The notes under the pieces were generated by a model. The model saw only the letters and a list, made by a program, of their open reading frames with translations, did not search any database and had not been told where the DNA came from. Shown piece after piece: positions 56,056 to 64,000 of a stretch of 64,000 nt of DNA (its first letter is position 1; every line of letters begins with the position of its first letter). The translations under genes and the position numbers were made by a program. The stretch covers positions 52,741 through 116,740 of the forward strand of contig JAAUSR010000005.1 of NCBI GenBank assembly GCA_012032555.1, given 5' to 3'. The stretch is from Thioploca sp. Lineage in GTDB: Bacteria > Pseudomonadota > Gammaproteobacteria > Beggiatoales > Beggiatoaceae.

Positions 56056-57389
56056 TCATTTACCAATACAAAAAGTGGTAAAAATTTGTCCGAGTAAATC
56101 ATCGGCACTAAATTCACCGGTAATTTCACCTAACGCTTGTTGGGCTTGACGTAATTCTTCTGCGAGTAATTCGTAATGAGAGAATTGGGCATGAGTCAAG
56201 CTCATTTTTAAGGCAGATTGAGCACGTTGTAAGGCTTCAAGATGGCGACGGCGGGCCATGAAATTATTTTCGGGATTGCCATGTAAGCCCATTTTCTCCT
56301 TTAAATAATTTTTTAATACTTCAATGCCAGCGCCAGTTTTAGCGGACAAATATAAGACGCCACTTTCACTCAAACCAACTGGATGTCCACTGAGATCGAT
56401 TTTATTGCGGATAATGAGCGGGGGTATCGGCATTTGAGCCAGTAAATGTGCTTGGACACTGTCATCGGGAGAGCGATCATCGAGAAGTAGTATGACTAGA
56501 TCCGCTTCCTGTAGTGCCAATTTAGTACGGCGAATACCCTCTTGTTCCACGGGATCAAGGGTTTCACGTAACCCAGCCGTATCAGTAATGTGGAGAGGCA
56601 TTCCTTCAATTTGAATTTGATCTCGTACCACATCGCGGGTAGTACCCGGAACCGGCGTAACAATAGCCGTTTCTCTTCCTGCTAAGCTGTTGAGTAAACT
56701 GGATTTGCCAACATTGGGTTCACCAACCAGGACAATTCGCATCCCTTCTTTCAATAAATAACCTTGGTGAGCTTTATCTAAGAGATTAGCGATTTTCTTA
56801 ATTAATGTTATTATTTTTTCAATGACTTGACCATCAGCTATCTGATCAATTTCTTCATCAATAAAATCAATACTGGCTTCGATATAACTACGTAACTCAA
56901 TAAGTTGTTGGACTAATTGATGAATCTCACTAGAAAATTCACCTTCTAAGGATCGTAACGCGCAACGGGCAGCTTGGACAGAAGCACTTTCGATTAAATC
57001 AGCAATAGCTTCAGCCTGAGCAAGATCAATTTTACCATTTAAAAAAGCACGTTCTGAAAACTCACCCGGGCGAGCTAAACGAGCACCTAGTTGAATAATG
57101 CTTTTCAGTAAAAGATCCATCACCACTAAACCACCATGTCCCTGTAATTCCAATACTTCTTCACCGGTGAAGAATGAGGTGCTGGAAAATAGAGTGCAAT
57201 GCCGTGGTCAATAAGTTCGCCGCTACTATCAGTAAAGCGTTTAAAAGTTGCATAACGAGGTGATGGTAGGCACCCCAATAGCGTATGGGCAATTTGAGGA
57301 ACTCGAGGTCCAGACACCCGGATAACTCCAATCCCACCTTTTCCAGTGGGTGTTGCTAAAGCAACAATCGTTTCTGGTGAAAATCTCAT
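56056..57389 (-). CDS. mnmE: tRNA uridine-5-carboxymethylaminomethyl(34) synthesis GTPase MnmE, with a frameshift
   Basis: MnmE with MnmG modifies the wobble uridine of certain tRNAs. Frames 57389-57126 and 57153-56056 join into a 444-residue protein if TT at 57170-57171 had three T on the coding strand, giving PAPHSFTGEEVLELQGHGG, the conserved family sequence. The N-terminal TrmE domain begins TIVALATPTGKGGIGVIRVS. The GTPase has GEPNVGKSSLLN, DTAGLRE and IRNKIDLSG, and the C-terminus is the folate/catalytic CIGK. E. coli MnmE has 454 residues. Both halves are well conserved, so a sequencing indel is likely. It ends against the coiled-coil gene. Confidence 0.93.
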
Positions 57390-57533
57390 TAGATAAAAAA
57401 TTAAAACTAAGCTGGGTTTATTTACAGTCGGAGCGGCTTAAGGCAGTTTGGGCAGCATTCATCAGTGATTTTATCGTTGGGAAGACCCATTTTTATCCAC
57501 TCTAGTCCTATTTATTTATAATCAGTTGAGTTC

Positions 57534-58025
57534 TTAATTATGGGGGGCTATCAGTGGATTTAATTTCTCATCACGCAACCCAACTAAAATACTTTCTCCT
57601 GACTTACCCACTTTGAGTTCGCCGTAACGTGCATTTTCATAATATTGAGCGTGTCCTTCTTGAAAAAAAAAGGACTCTGCTCCTAAACGAATGCCATGTT
57701 TTCGTTTACGAAAACGGAGCAGCAATTCATTTTTTTGTAAAGGAATGGCTTGATCGTGAATACGTTTAAATTGAGCAATTTGTTTATTATTTCGCTCGAT
57801 AACTAAGAAACCATTTTTATCAACATTCCATAATTTAGGTTCATCCGCTATTTTATAGCGTAATATCATATAGTCACCTTGAATTAACGAACGTGGATCA
57901 CGCGAAGCGAGTTCTAATAACAGAGTAGTACCTTGAGCTAATAATTGTTCTTTTTGATAAATAGCGAAATTAACGACTACTAGTATTACTAAGGCGATAA
58001 CTAAGATCCCAATTCGACGCAACAT
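57534..58025 (-). CDS. GDYXXLXY domain membrane-anchored protein
   Basis: The 163-residue protein has an N-terminal membrane anchor (IGILVIALVILVVVNFAIYQ) and a periplasmic domain with the family signature GDYMILRY (in DPRSLIQGDYMILRYKIADE). GDYXXLXY proteins are found with DUF2157 and DUF4401 membrane proteins, as here: the gap to the DUF4401 gene is seven bases. The set is proposed to act at the envelope, but its function is unknown. It is the last gene of a three-gene minus-strand operon. Confidence 0.88.
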   Translation of the reverse strand: MLRRIGILVIALVILVVVNFAIYQKEQLLAQGTTLLLELASRDPRSLIQGDYMILRYKIADEPKLWNVDKNGFLVIERNNKQIAQFKRIHDQAIPLQKNELLLRFRKRKHGIRLGAESFFFQEGHAQYYENARYGELKVGKSGESILVGLRDEKLNPLIAPHN

Positions 58026-58032
58026 CAGTTAT

Positions 58033-59103
58033 TTATTCTCCTTGGGGAAGTTGCTTTAAAATCCATCGTAACCCTAATAGTGCTAAGCCAGAACTAACTA
58101 ATGTTATTGATTTAATTAGTAATGTTAATTCTAAATGGTAATAATAAGCCACTAAAAAAACCGTGAAGAAAAAAATGGCACCGCCCATTAAAACCCGATT
58201 ACTCCTTTGGAAACCTAAAACCATCACAATAACAGTTGCTATAATGCCAGGTGCCTGATAAAACAATAAGCCAATTAAAAGAGTCCCGCTCAGTAAGATA
58301 ATATTGTTTGCGGAAATAAGGAAGAAATTATGGTTAGGTAATAACATAAATTCCAAACCTAAAAGCCACATAATTAAGCCTAGCGTTGAAAATGACCAAG
58401 TTATTGGCATTTTAGGTATTATTTCTGCTTGAATAGACGGTAATAACATCAGGAACAAAGCGGTAACAAGACCATACCCTAAAGGTAGATAGAGTTCAAC
58501 TATTATTTCATTAAGTTGGTGTTGGCTTTCTTTCAGCCAGCACCAGATACTACCCGCAGCAGTTGCTAGAATAACAAGGTGAACTCCCTGATAAAAGTGC
58601 CATTCATAAAATAATACAATTAAACTGGCTATAAAAATTAAGATTGAAGTAAATCGGATAATACTACTTTGATAAAAGTTAAAGAGGAATAATTCCAAGA
58701 CAGCGGTTGCTAATGCTGCCATTATAGTATCGGTCTGTACCCATAAACCACCTACGAATAGTAGTTGACCGGTTAAATTTAAAGCTAAAGCGAATTGAGC
58801 CAAAAAAAAGGTGTCTTCTTTATAAAAATGCTTAAAGAACACCGTTCCAACAATAAATATTATTCCCACTCCAATCGCCGAAACCGCCGTATTAATTAAC
58901 TGGATGAGAAATAAAAAAACTAACAATGGAATAACAGCTAACCAAGCACTTATACCAATTAACGTATTAATAAACCAAGGTGTTGATATTTTTTCTGGAA
59001 ATATCATCAGTGTTTTAGTAATTTGCTCGGTTGCTTCTGGCGGTAATAAATTTTGCCTGACGAGTTCATTAATGATGGTACGCAACGTGGTAGATTGAAC
59101 CAT
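58033..59103 (-). CDS. DUF4401 membrane protein
   Basis: The 356-residue polytopic protein has about ten membrane helices after a short cytoplasmic start (MVQSTTLRTIINELVRQNLL). The ATG at 59103 overlaps the DUF2157 stop by one base (TAATG). A longer frame reaching to 59199 would run through the neighbour and is rejected. DUF4401 proteins usually accompany DUF2157 and GDYXXLXY proteins. No catalytic motif is visible, so it may form a membrane complex with its neighbours. Confidence 0.85.
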   Translation of the reverse strand: MVQSTTLRTIINELVRQNLLPPEATEQITKTLMIFPEKISTPWFINTLIGISAWLAVIPLLVFLFLIQLINTAVSAIGVGIIFIVGTVFFKHFYKEDTFFLAQFALALNLTGQLLFVGGLWVQTDTIMAALATAVLELFLFNFYQSSIIRFTSILIFIASLIVLFYEWHFYQGVHLVILATAAGSIWCWLKESQHQLNEIIVELYLPLGYGLVTALFLMLLPSIQAEIIPKMPITWSFSTLGLIMWLLGLEFMLLPNHNFFLISANNIILLSGTLLIGLLFYQAPGIIATVIVMVLGFQRSNRVLMGGAIFFFTVFLVAYYYHLELTLLIKSITLVSSGLALLGLRWILKQLPQGE

Positions 59104-60110
59104 TATTTGCTTTCCTTTTGCGCATTTTTGGCAACGATAATCAGCCATTTGGTTGCTAAGGTTGCTTGTCCAATAATAACTGCAGCTAAAATTAACCAAG
59201 TGATTTCCATTTCTAGTGGCAATAATCTACCCATTAAAGTAGTCACTGTCATTAATATTCCCAATAAGCATACTGCTAATAATAACAAATCATGTCGCTG
59301 ATGACGGTAATACCATAAAGAAAATAGAGTAACTATGACGTATAGTATTATAGTTACACTCCGTAATAACGGTTCCCATTCTTGTTCAACAATAGCATAT
59401 AAAGTTGGTACAATAAGTGTGGTCAGTATGATGGTGAATAATATTCGTCCTAACCAATCTCCTTGGAGCCAAACAACACTTTGTTGATGGGCATATTCCC
59501 AAATAGAAAGAGCAGTTCCATTAAGAACAAATAATAATAAATATAGCGGCGTGCTATAAAAAAAATATTCACCATAATCTATCACTTGATTCCAATAAAA
59601 AATTAGACTGAGATTGAATAACGATAATAATAGTAACCACAGCGGCGCAAATTGACCAATTAACACCCATGGTGTAATTAAAATAGCCCAGGTTAGAAAT
59701 AATTCAAAAGCGTCTGCCCCGGTCTGATAGATTTGACCCAAAACAGCCAAAAGTACACCGACTAAAATAGCCGTGGTGAATAAAGCTAATTGACCAACAA
59801 GGCGCTCCAATCCATATCGGGAAGCAAACGCAGCAATGATTAATATACCGAGCTGGATCAAGCCAAACTTAGTTAATCGGCTCATTTCCGCCCAATTATA
59901 GGCAAAGAAAAAAATGATACCCGATAATATTAAGGTGGTTCCCAATAATAGTAATAAACTATCGATAAATCGCCGCCAAGCAGTCTGATTAGGAATTAAC
60001 CCAATTAAATATAAAGCTTGGTCTAAAGCAGAAGGCGTAAGATGTTTGACTCGTGCCAGTCGATATAAATAAATAGGTAGTGCCGGACGGTCTAAAGGAT
60101 CAGTTGGCAT
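59103..60110 (-). CDS. DUF2157 membrane protein
   Basis: The 335-residue protein begins with a short soluble part (residues 1-45) and the first helix LLLLGTTLILSGIIFFFAYN, preceded by WRRFIDSL. That arrangement of helices followed by YNWAEMSRLTKFGLIQLGIL is the DUF2157 signature. About ten membrane helices follow. It is the first gene of the DUF2157-DUF4401-GDYXXLXY operon. The family is widespread in proteobacteria and has no assigned biochemical role. GAGGAG lies just upstream of its ATG. Confidence 0.85.
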   Translation of the reverse strand: MPTDPLDRPALPIYLYRLARVKHLTPSALDQALYLIGLIPNQTAWRRFIDSLLLLLGTTLILSGIIFFFAYNWAEMSRLTKFGLIQLGILIIAAFASRYGLERLVGQLALFTTAILVGVLLAVLGQIYQTGADAFELFLTWAILITPWVLIGQFAPLWLLLLSLFNLSLIFYWNQVIDYGEYFFYSTPLYLLLFVLNGTALSIWEYAHQQSVVWLQGDWLGRILFTIILTTLIVPTLYAIVEQEWEPLLRSVTIILYVIVTLFSLWYYRHQRHDLLLLAVCLLGILMTVTTLMGRLLPLEMEITWLILAAVIIGQATLATKWLIIVAKNAQKESK

Positions 60111-60765
60111 GGGTTATTCTCCTCAACGTTAAGGTGTGTTGATTACAGATTAGGTAGTGCTAACTAGAATCACTCGTTGTTTAGCATTATAAATGTAGTA
60201 TATTATTGTGCCTTGATAGTGGGTAGGGAGAGTTAATTTTTGAAGCCATTATCTTGCTAAGGTACTCAATAAATCTAGCAAAATTATTTGGTAGTGTCGA
60301 CAATTGTTGACCATTTCGATACCAATTAATGATAATATAAAATGTAACTAAAACTCATGATTAATCGATTAAATTTTCACTTAAATCTAATAATTCATCA
60401 CGTCGCATTTTGGGCCGATTGGTGCGGATGAATCAAACATTATTATCGGTTTAGTAATACATAACCAGCGGCTGATCTTACCGATTCGCCATAGAAGTCA
60501 CTACGATAAGCGAAGGAATAGAAACCAACGATATCACACTAAAATGCGTGCAAGAGAATCAAGAACACGCTAAAATAAAGCGTTTTTTAGGTTAATTATG
60601 ATCAGTTAAACTAGATTTAGTTAGTGGGTGGTATCTTACACAAGATTTTGATTTTTATTATTTTTATAAATTATATGTGGAACGTACCCTACCTTAATTT
60701 AATGGCATTGGTTAATTATGAGGGATAGAAAGTTTTTCTTTTCTTAATTGGACAGTCTCTATATT
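60111..60765. other. 655-base gap upstream of the aminotransferase gene
   Basis: The gap is AT-rich and broken by stops in all frames. Around 60460-60530 one frame reads HNQRLILPIRHRSHYDKR, which resembles the end of RelE/YoeB-type toxins; it is too short and frame-shifted to call. At about 60695-60710 a TTAATTTAATGGCA segment echoes the TTAACTTAATGGCAGT sequence found at 1137-1152 and 39787-39802. Confidence 0.4.
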
Positions 60766-61911
60766 ATGAATGTTAAGGATATTAAATCATTTACTCCACC
60801 TACTCGTACACTAATGGGACCCGGACCGTCTGATGTTCATCCCCGAGTTTTACAAGCAATGGCACGTCCGACGATTGGTCATTTAGACCCGGCTTTTATC
60901 GATATGATGGACGAAATTAAGGCTTTGTTGCATTATGCTTTTCAAACCCAAAACGCTTTAACCCTCCCAATTTCGGCACCAGGTTCTGCTGGCATGGAAA
61001 CTTGTTTTGTTAATTTAGTGGAACCCGGTGATAAAGTCATTGTTTGCCAAAATGGAGTCTTTGGTGAACGGATGAAAGAAAATGTAGAACGGAGTGGTGG
61101 TATAGCGGTGATTATTGAAAATGAATGGGGAACAGCCGTTGATCCTAATCACCTAGAAGATACGCTAAAAACACATCCAGATACGAAAATTGTTGCTTTC
61201 GTCCATGCTGAAACGTCTACCGGAGTTAAATCAGATGCCAAAACGTTATGTGAAATTGCACACCGTTATCATTGTATTACGATTGTTGATGCAGTGACTT
61301 CCCTAGGAGGAATACCACTTAAAGTCGATGAATGGCAGATTGATGCGGTTTATTCGGGCTCACAAAAATGTTTATCGTGCACGCCGGGTTTATCACCAGT
61401 CAGCTTTAACGAACGAGCTGTCGAGAAAATTAAACAGCGACCAAGTAAAGTACAAAGTTGGTTTCTCGATTTGAATTTAGTGATGGGTTATTGGGGAAGT
61501 CGTGCTAAACGAACTTATCACCATACGGCACCTATTAATGTTCTCTATGGGCTTCATGAAGCCTTAATTATGCTAAAAGAAGAGGGATTAGAAAATGCGT
61601 GGGCACGACATGAGCAACATTACCAAGCTCTGCGACAAGGTATTGAAAATATAGGATTAACTTTTAAGGTTAACGAATCTGAACGGTTGCCCCAACTCAA
61701 CGCCATCACGGTACCAGCCGGAATAGATGAAGCAGAGGTACGAAAACGATTACTTAACGAATACCATTTAGAAATTGGTGCTGGATTAGGCAGCCTCACG
61801 GGTCAAATTTGGCGAATTGGGTTAATGGGGTATGCTTGTCATATGAAAAATGTTTGGTATTGTGTGGAGGCTTTAAAGGAAATTCTCAACAAAATTAATG
61901 GTAACCCATGA
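60766..61911 (+). CDS. Alanine-glyoxylate/serine-glyoxylate aminotransferase family protein
   Basis: This pyridoxal-phosphate enzyme of fold type I has 381 residues from the ATG at 60766. A TTG at 60748 would add six residues but has no better ribosome binding site. It has MGPGPSDVHPRVLQAMARPT, the cofactor-binding APGSAGMETCFVN, and TIVDAVTSLGGIPLKVDEW. The Schiff-base lysine is K201 in YSGSQKCLSCTPG, and the C-terminus has LMGYACHMKNV. Family members transfer amino groups from serine or alanine to glyoxylate in photorespiration-like or glycine metabolism. The end overlaps the mobA start region by 14 bases. Confidence 0.9.
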   Translation: MNVKDIKSFTPPTRTLMGPGPSDVHPRVLQAMARPTIGHLDPAFIDMMDEIKALLHYAFQTQNALTLPISAPGSAGMETCFVNLVEPGDKVIVCQNGVFGERMKENVERSGGIAVIIENEWGTAVDPNHLEDTLKTHPDTKIVAFVHAETSTGVKSDAKTLCEIAHRYHCITIVDAVTSLGGIPLKVDEWQIDAVYSGSQKCLSCTPGLSPVSFNERAVEKIKQRPSKVQSWFLDLNLVMGYWGSRAKRTYHHTAPINVLYGLHEALIMLKEEGLENAWARHEQHYQALRQGIENIGLTFKVNESERLPQLNAITVPAGIDEAEVRKRLLNEYHLEIGAGLGSLTGQIWRIGLMGYACHMKNVWYCVEALKEILNKINGNP

Positions 61912-62533
61912 TGATAACTTAAAGTCAGTCAATGTTATGGTTCCAATTAATCAGATTACCGGTGTTATCCTCGCGGGTGGACGAGCAACTCGAATGGGTG
62001 GACAAGATAAGGGTTTAATCCCTTGGCAAGGTAAATTTTTAGTAGAATCGGTGATTACAGTCCTTCGCCCGCAAGTTAGTACTTTATTTATTAGTGCCAA
62101 TCGTAATCAATCGCGCTATGCCAATTTGTGTCATTGTTTAGTGTTGACTGATCGATTTGGAGATTATGCGGGACCACTAGCCGGTATAGCAACCGCTTTA
62201 CAACAAGCCCAAACTGATTATGTTCTTTTCGTTCCCTGTGATTCGCCACAGTTAAGTTTACAATTAGCATCACGTTTATACACCAGCCTGTTAGTTAATC
62301 AAGCTGCAATCAGCGTTGCAGATGATGGTAATCGCTTACACTACGTTATTGCGCTAATAAAACGCGATCTATTACCCAATTTATTGATTTTTCTAAATCA
62401 AGGAAAACATAAAGTCAGTCAATGGTATGCACAACACACTTTGGCACGAGCGAATTTTTCAGATATCCCAGAAACACTGATAAATATTAACACCCTGGAA
62501 GAATATGCTATTCTAACTGGGAATTATCATTGA
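61898..62533 (+). CDS. mobA: Molybdenum cofactor guanylyltransferase MobA
   Basis: MobA joins GMP to molybdopterin to form the guanine-dinucleotide cofactor of DMSO-reductase-type enzymes. The 211-residue protein has the nucleotidyltransferase loop LAGGRATRMGGQDKGL, residues 25-40, with the uridyl/GTP-binding lysine. It also has FGDYAGPLAGIATALQQAQ and the metal site VPCDSPQL. The start at 61898 overlaps the aminotransferase gene; an ATG at 61937 (MVPINQITGVILAGG) is closer to the family's usual start. mobB follows 140 bases later. This implies molybdoenzymes, such as nitrate reductase or DMSO-reductase-type enzymes, elsewhere in the genome. Confidence 0.9.
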   Translation: MVTHDDNLKSVNVMVPINQITGVILAGGRATRMGGQDKGLIPWQGKFLVESVITVLRPQVSTLFISANRNQSRYANLCHCLVLTDRFGDYAGPLAGIATALQQAQTDYVLFVPCDSPQLSLQLASRLYTSLLVNQAAISVADDGNRLHYVIALIKRDLLPNLLIFLNQGKHKVSQWYAQHTLARANFSDIPETLININTLEEYAILTGNYH

Positions 62534-62640
62534 AACAGTTAACTGCAAAAGGGTAACTGTCATCACAAAATTAATTAAAGAGGAACAGTGAGGTGAGAAG
62601 GCTTATTTCACCTTGCTAAGGTACTTATCTATTCCAAACT

Positions 62641-62670
62641 GACAACTGATAACGAGTAACTGATAACTGA
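62641..62670 (+). repeat. TAACTGA direct repeats immediately before mobB
   Basis: The stretch contains CAACTGATAACGAGTAACTGATAACTGA-like units: two perfect TAACTGA heptamers and two variants. The array ends four bases before the mobB ATG and takes the place of a normal ribosome binding site. It belongs to the same family as the repeats at 4143-4166 and 55211-55227. Confidence 0.75.
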
Positions 62671-62673
62671 AAA

Positions 62674-63204
62674 ATGGTAAGTACCACTAAACAAATTCCA
62701 ATAGTAGGTTTTGTTGCCGGTAGTGGTACCGGTAAAACTACTTTATTATTAAAAATTATACCGTTAATGAAACAACGGGGTTTACGCTTGGGTGTTATTA
62801 AACATACCCATCATCAATTCGATATTGATAAACCTGGCAAGGATAGCTATCGTCTTCGTCATGCGGGTGCTGATCAAACTTTGGTTGCCTCTCGACATCG
62901 CTGGGCTTTGATGGTAGAGACAAGCCAATTAGATGAACCAGATTTAGACTCTCTATTATCTCATTTTGAGCCAGATAAACTAGATTTGATTTTAGTTGAA
63001 GGCTTCAAACATGAAGCTTTTCCTAAGATTGAAATTCATCGTCCTCAATTGGGACATACCCCTCTCTTCCCTCAAGATACCTCTATTATCGCGATTGCGT
63101 GTGATGCTCCACCGGTAGTGGCTACTTGTTTACCCTTACTCGATATGAATAACCCAGAAGAAATCGTCATTTTTATTGAGAAACATCTTTTTCAACTGAT
63201 ATAG
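62674..63204 (+). CDS. mobB: Molybdopterin-guanine dinucleotide biosynthesis protein MobB
   Basis: MobB is a GTP-binding accessory protein of MobA. The 176-residue product has P-loop GSGTGKT (16-22), the HTHHQFDIDKPGKDSYRLRHAG segment with its conserved DxDxPGKDSxRxxxAG pattern, and DLILVEGFKHEAFPKIEIHR. Length and motifs match E. coli MobB. It follows mobA on the same strand. The space before its ATG is a TAACTGA array and no Shine-Dalgarno is visible. Confidence 0.93.
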   Translation: MVSTTKQIPIVGFVAGSGTGKTTLLLKIIPLMKQRGLRLGVIKHTHHQFDIDKPGKDSYRLRHAGADQTLVASRHRWALMVETSQLDEPDLDSLLSHFEPDKLDLILVEGFKHEAFPKIEIHRPQLGHTPLFPQDTSIIAIACDAPPVVATCLPLLDMNNPEEIVIFIEKHLFQLI

Positions 63205-63502
63205 TCAGTAAAATCAAGAGTAGAATATATTTCTCTAAAAAATGATGAAAATCACTTCATCATGAGTGCAATCATTGAAAGAATTGCCCATTGCCCAATA
63301 AGAAACCAACAACAAAGTACGTATTGCTATTGGCGATAGCCTCGATGTAAAGTTAAAGCCAAGCTTATATCAAATAAAACGGATACTCAGTTGCCTCCAA
63401 GACAAGAAAAGAACTATTTCTTAGTGCGGGAACCCTTTCCCGCCACGTTGGCCTACTTCTTAAAAACGGTTTTTTGAAGTAATACTTAAAGAATCAATCG
63501 GC
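63205..63502. other. Convergent gap between mobB and the pncB-like gene
   Basis: The only structure I can support is a hairpin at 63426-63443 with arms GCGGGAA and TTCCCGC, without a clear T tract. Possibly a weak terminator for one of the two convergent genes. No gene is seen. Confidence 0.4.
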
Positions 63503-64000
63503 TTAACTATTTGTTACATGACGTGCTTCTGATATTAATCTTTGTTTGAGTTGATAAAGCCGGATTTCTAAATTGACCGGATAAATAGCGGGAGTATTAA
63601 GACGTTGAATCTCAATTGGACAATGATTCAATTGCGCTTGTGTTCTCTGCCGAATCTGATCTAATGAGGGTAATTCTATGACCGGTTTACCGTTTCTCCA
63701 AACCGGGATAAGGAGATCTTGATAGGGAATATCGGTTGATAAAATAGTATGTCCTTCAATCAATGCTGGATGAACTGAAAAAGCATTAAGGTTAACTAAA
63801 TGAACTTCATCTGTTGGGGGTTGTAGTTGGTCATAAATCATATCTCCATTAAACATTCCTTGATCATCTAGAAATCGACGTACTTGTAATAAACCAGGGT
63901 TAGATATTTTAATAGATTCCTCTGACAATTTAAGCAATATTGCCATTGGGCACCTGGTTCATCACGGATAGCTGTTAATTTATATACCCCACCTAATGTC
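63503..64000 (-). CDS. Nicotinate phosphoribosyltransferase, 3' part, with a frameshift near the window edge
   Basis: This is the C-terminal ~165 residues of a nicotinate phosphoribosyltransferase, the NAD salvage enzyme that joins nicotinate to PRPP. The gene continues beyond 64000. From the edge the frame reads LGGVYKLTAIRDEPGAQWQY, then shifts at a run of three T at 63929-63931 (plus strand); one more base gives CLKLSEESIKISNPGLLQVR, the expected family sequence. GDMIYDQLQPP and the tail to the stop at 63503 follow. An ATG at 63946 is only an internal codon. The cyanobacterial-type length and sequence fit pncB-like enzymes. As with the other frameshifts, an indel error is the simplest reading. 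Confidence 0.8.

Noticed and set aside
59104..59199. Longer N-terminus for the DUF4401 protein
   Set aside because: The extension runs through the DUF2157 gene's coding end and lacks the family's N-terminal sequence; the TATG-overlapping ATG at 59103 fits better.
60460..60530. RelE/YoeB-like toxin remnant (HNQRLILPIRHRSHYDKR)
   Set aside because: The match is short, crosses stops, has no antitoxin partner and could be chance.
63503..63946. Complete 147-residue gene starting at 63946
   Set aside because: The sequence upstream continues the nicotinate phosphoribosyltransferase in a shifted frame, so 63946 is an internal codon of a partial gene.

Overview
The window is 64 kb of low-GC, gene-dense DNA from a gammaproteobacterium. 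I place it with the large sulfur bacteria of the Beggiatoaceae (Beggiatoa, Thioploca, Thiomargarita relatives). The reasons are the low-GC gammaproteobacterial gene complement, very large hybrid signalling kinases, WD40/TIR-type proteins, abundant palindromic intergenic repeats, and TAACTGA-type direct repeats ahead of several genes, a trait reported from marine Beggiatoaceae. The family placement is an inference, and I cannot name a genus. I saw no rRNA, tRNA, CRISPR array, prophage or replication origin.

Layout. 0-2.5 kb: the end of an unknown gene, a Uma2-type nuclease, an exported EF-hand/CxxCH protein and a decayed DUF29-type gene. 2.6-8.7 kb: a phosphate-uptake operon on the minus strand (pstC-pstA-pstB-phoU, with no pstS beside it) preceded by queD. 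8.8-14 kb: small membrane proteins, a uracil-DNA-glycosylase-like protein and a large DUF349/HEAT protein. 14.8-16.6 kb: gspC (type II secretion) and a type IV pilin, convergent. 16.6-17.9 kb: an insertion-sequence graveyard (short inverted-repeat element and IS630 remnant). 18-21.8 kb: a NYN/LOTUS protein and the tldD/tldE (pmbA) protease pair. 22.2-34.3 kb: three large signalling genes in a row: a six-PAS hybrid kinase, a 2088-residue Ser/Thr kinase-AAA-GAF-histidine kinase-REC protein, and a REC-histidine kinase. 34.4-39.3 kb: housekeeping genes trmB, yciO, an M50 protease, trpS, scpA and scpB. 39.3-42.3 kb: a decayed TIR-protein gene, a DUF3782 nuclease-like gene and a Calx-beta protein. 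42.4-49.2 kb: an exopolysaccharide/glycan cluster (methyltransferases, glycosyltransferases, asparagine synthase). 49.4-55.1 kb: a 1062-residue WD40-GTPase-zinc ribbon-SEFIR/TIR protein and a NorD/CbbO-like VWA protein. 55.3-64 kb: a coiled-coil periplasmic protein, mnmE, a DUF2157/DUF4401/GDYXXLXY membrane set, an alanine-glyoxylate-type aminotransferase, mobA, mobB and the 3' part of a nicotinate phosphoribosyltransferase.

One feature runs through the window. Seven otherwise well-preserved genes (pstA, the DUF349 gene, trmB, the Calx-beta gene, wcaI-like, mnmE, pncB-like) are each broken by one single-base shift, and six of the seven lie in runs of the same base. Several of these genes are core genes, so sequencing or assembly indels are the first explanation; I annotate each as one gene with a frameshift. 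True decay is clear only at 2.3 kb, 17.3-17.8 kb and 39.3-39.7 kb.

The most promising candidate for an unusual system is the WD40-GTPase-zinc ribbon-SEFIR/TIR protein at 49.4-52.6 kb. It joins a sensor, a switch and a candidate effector domain in one chain, and the debris of another TIR-type gene lies 10 kb away.
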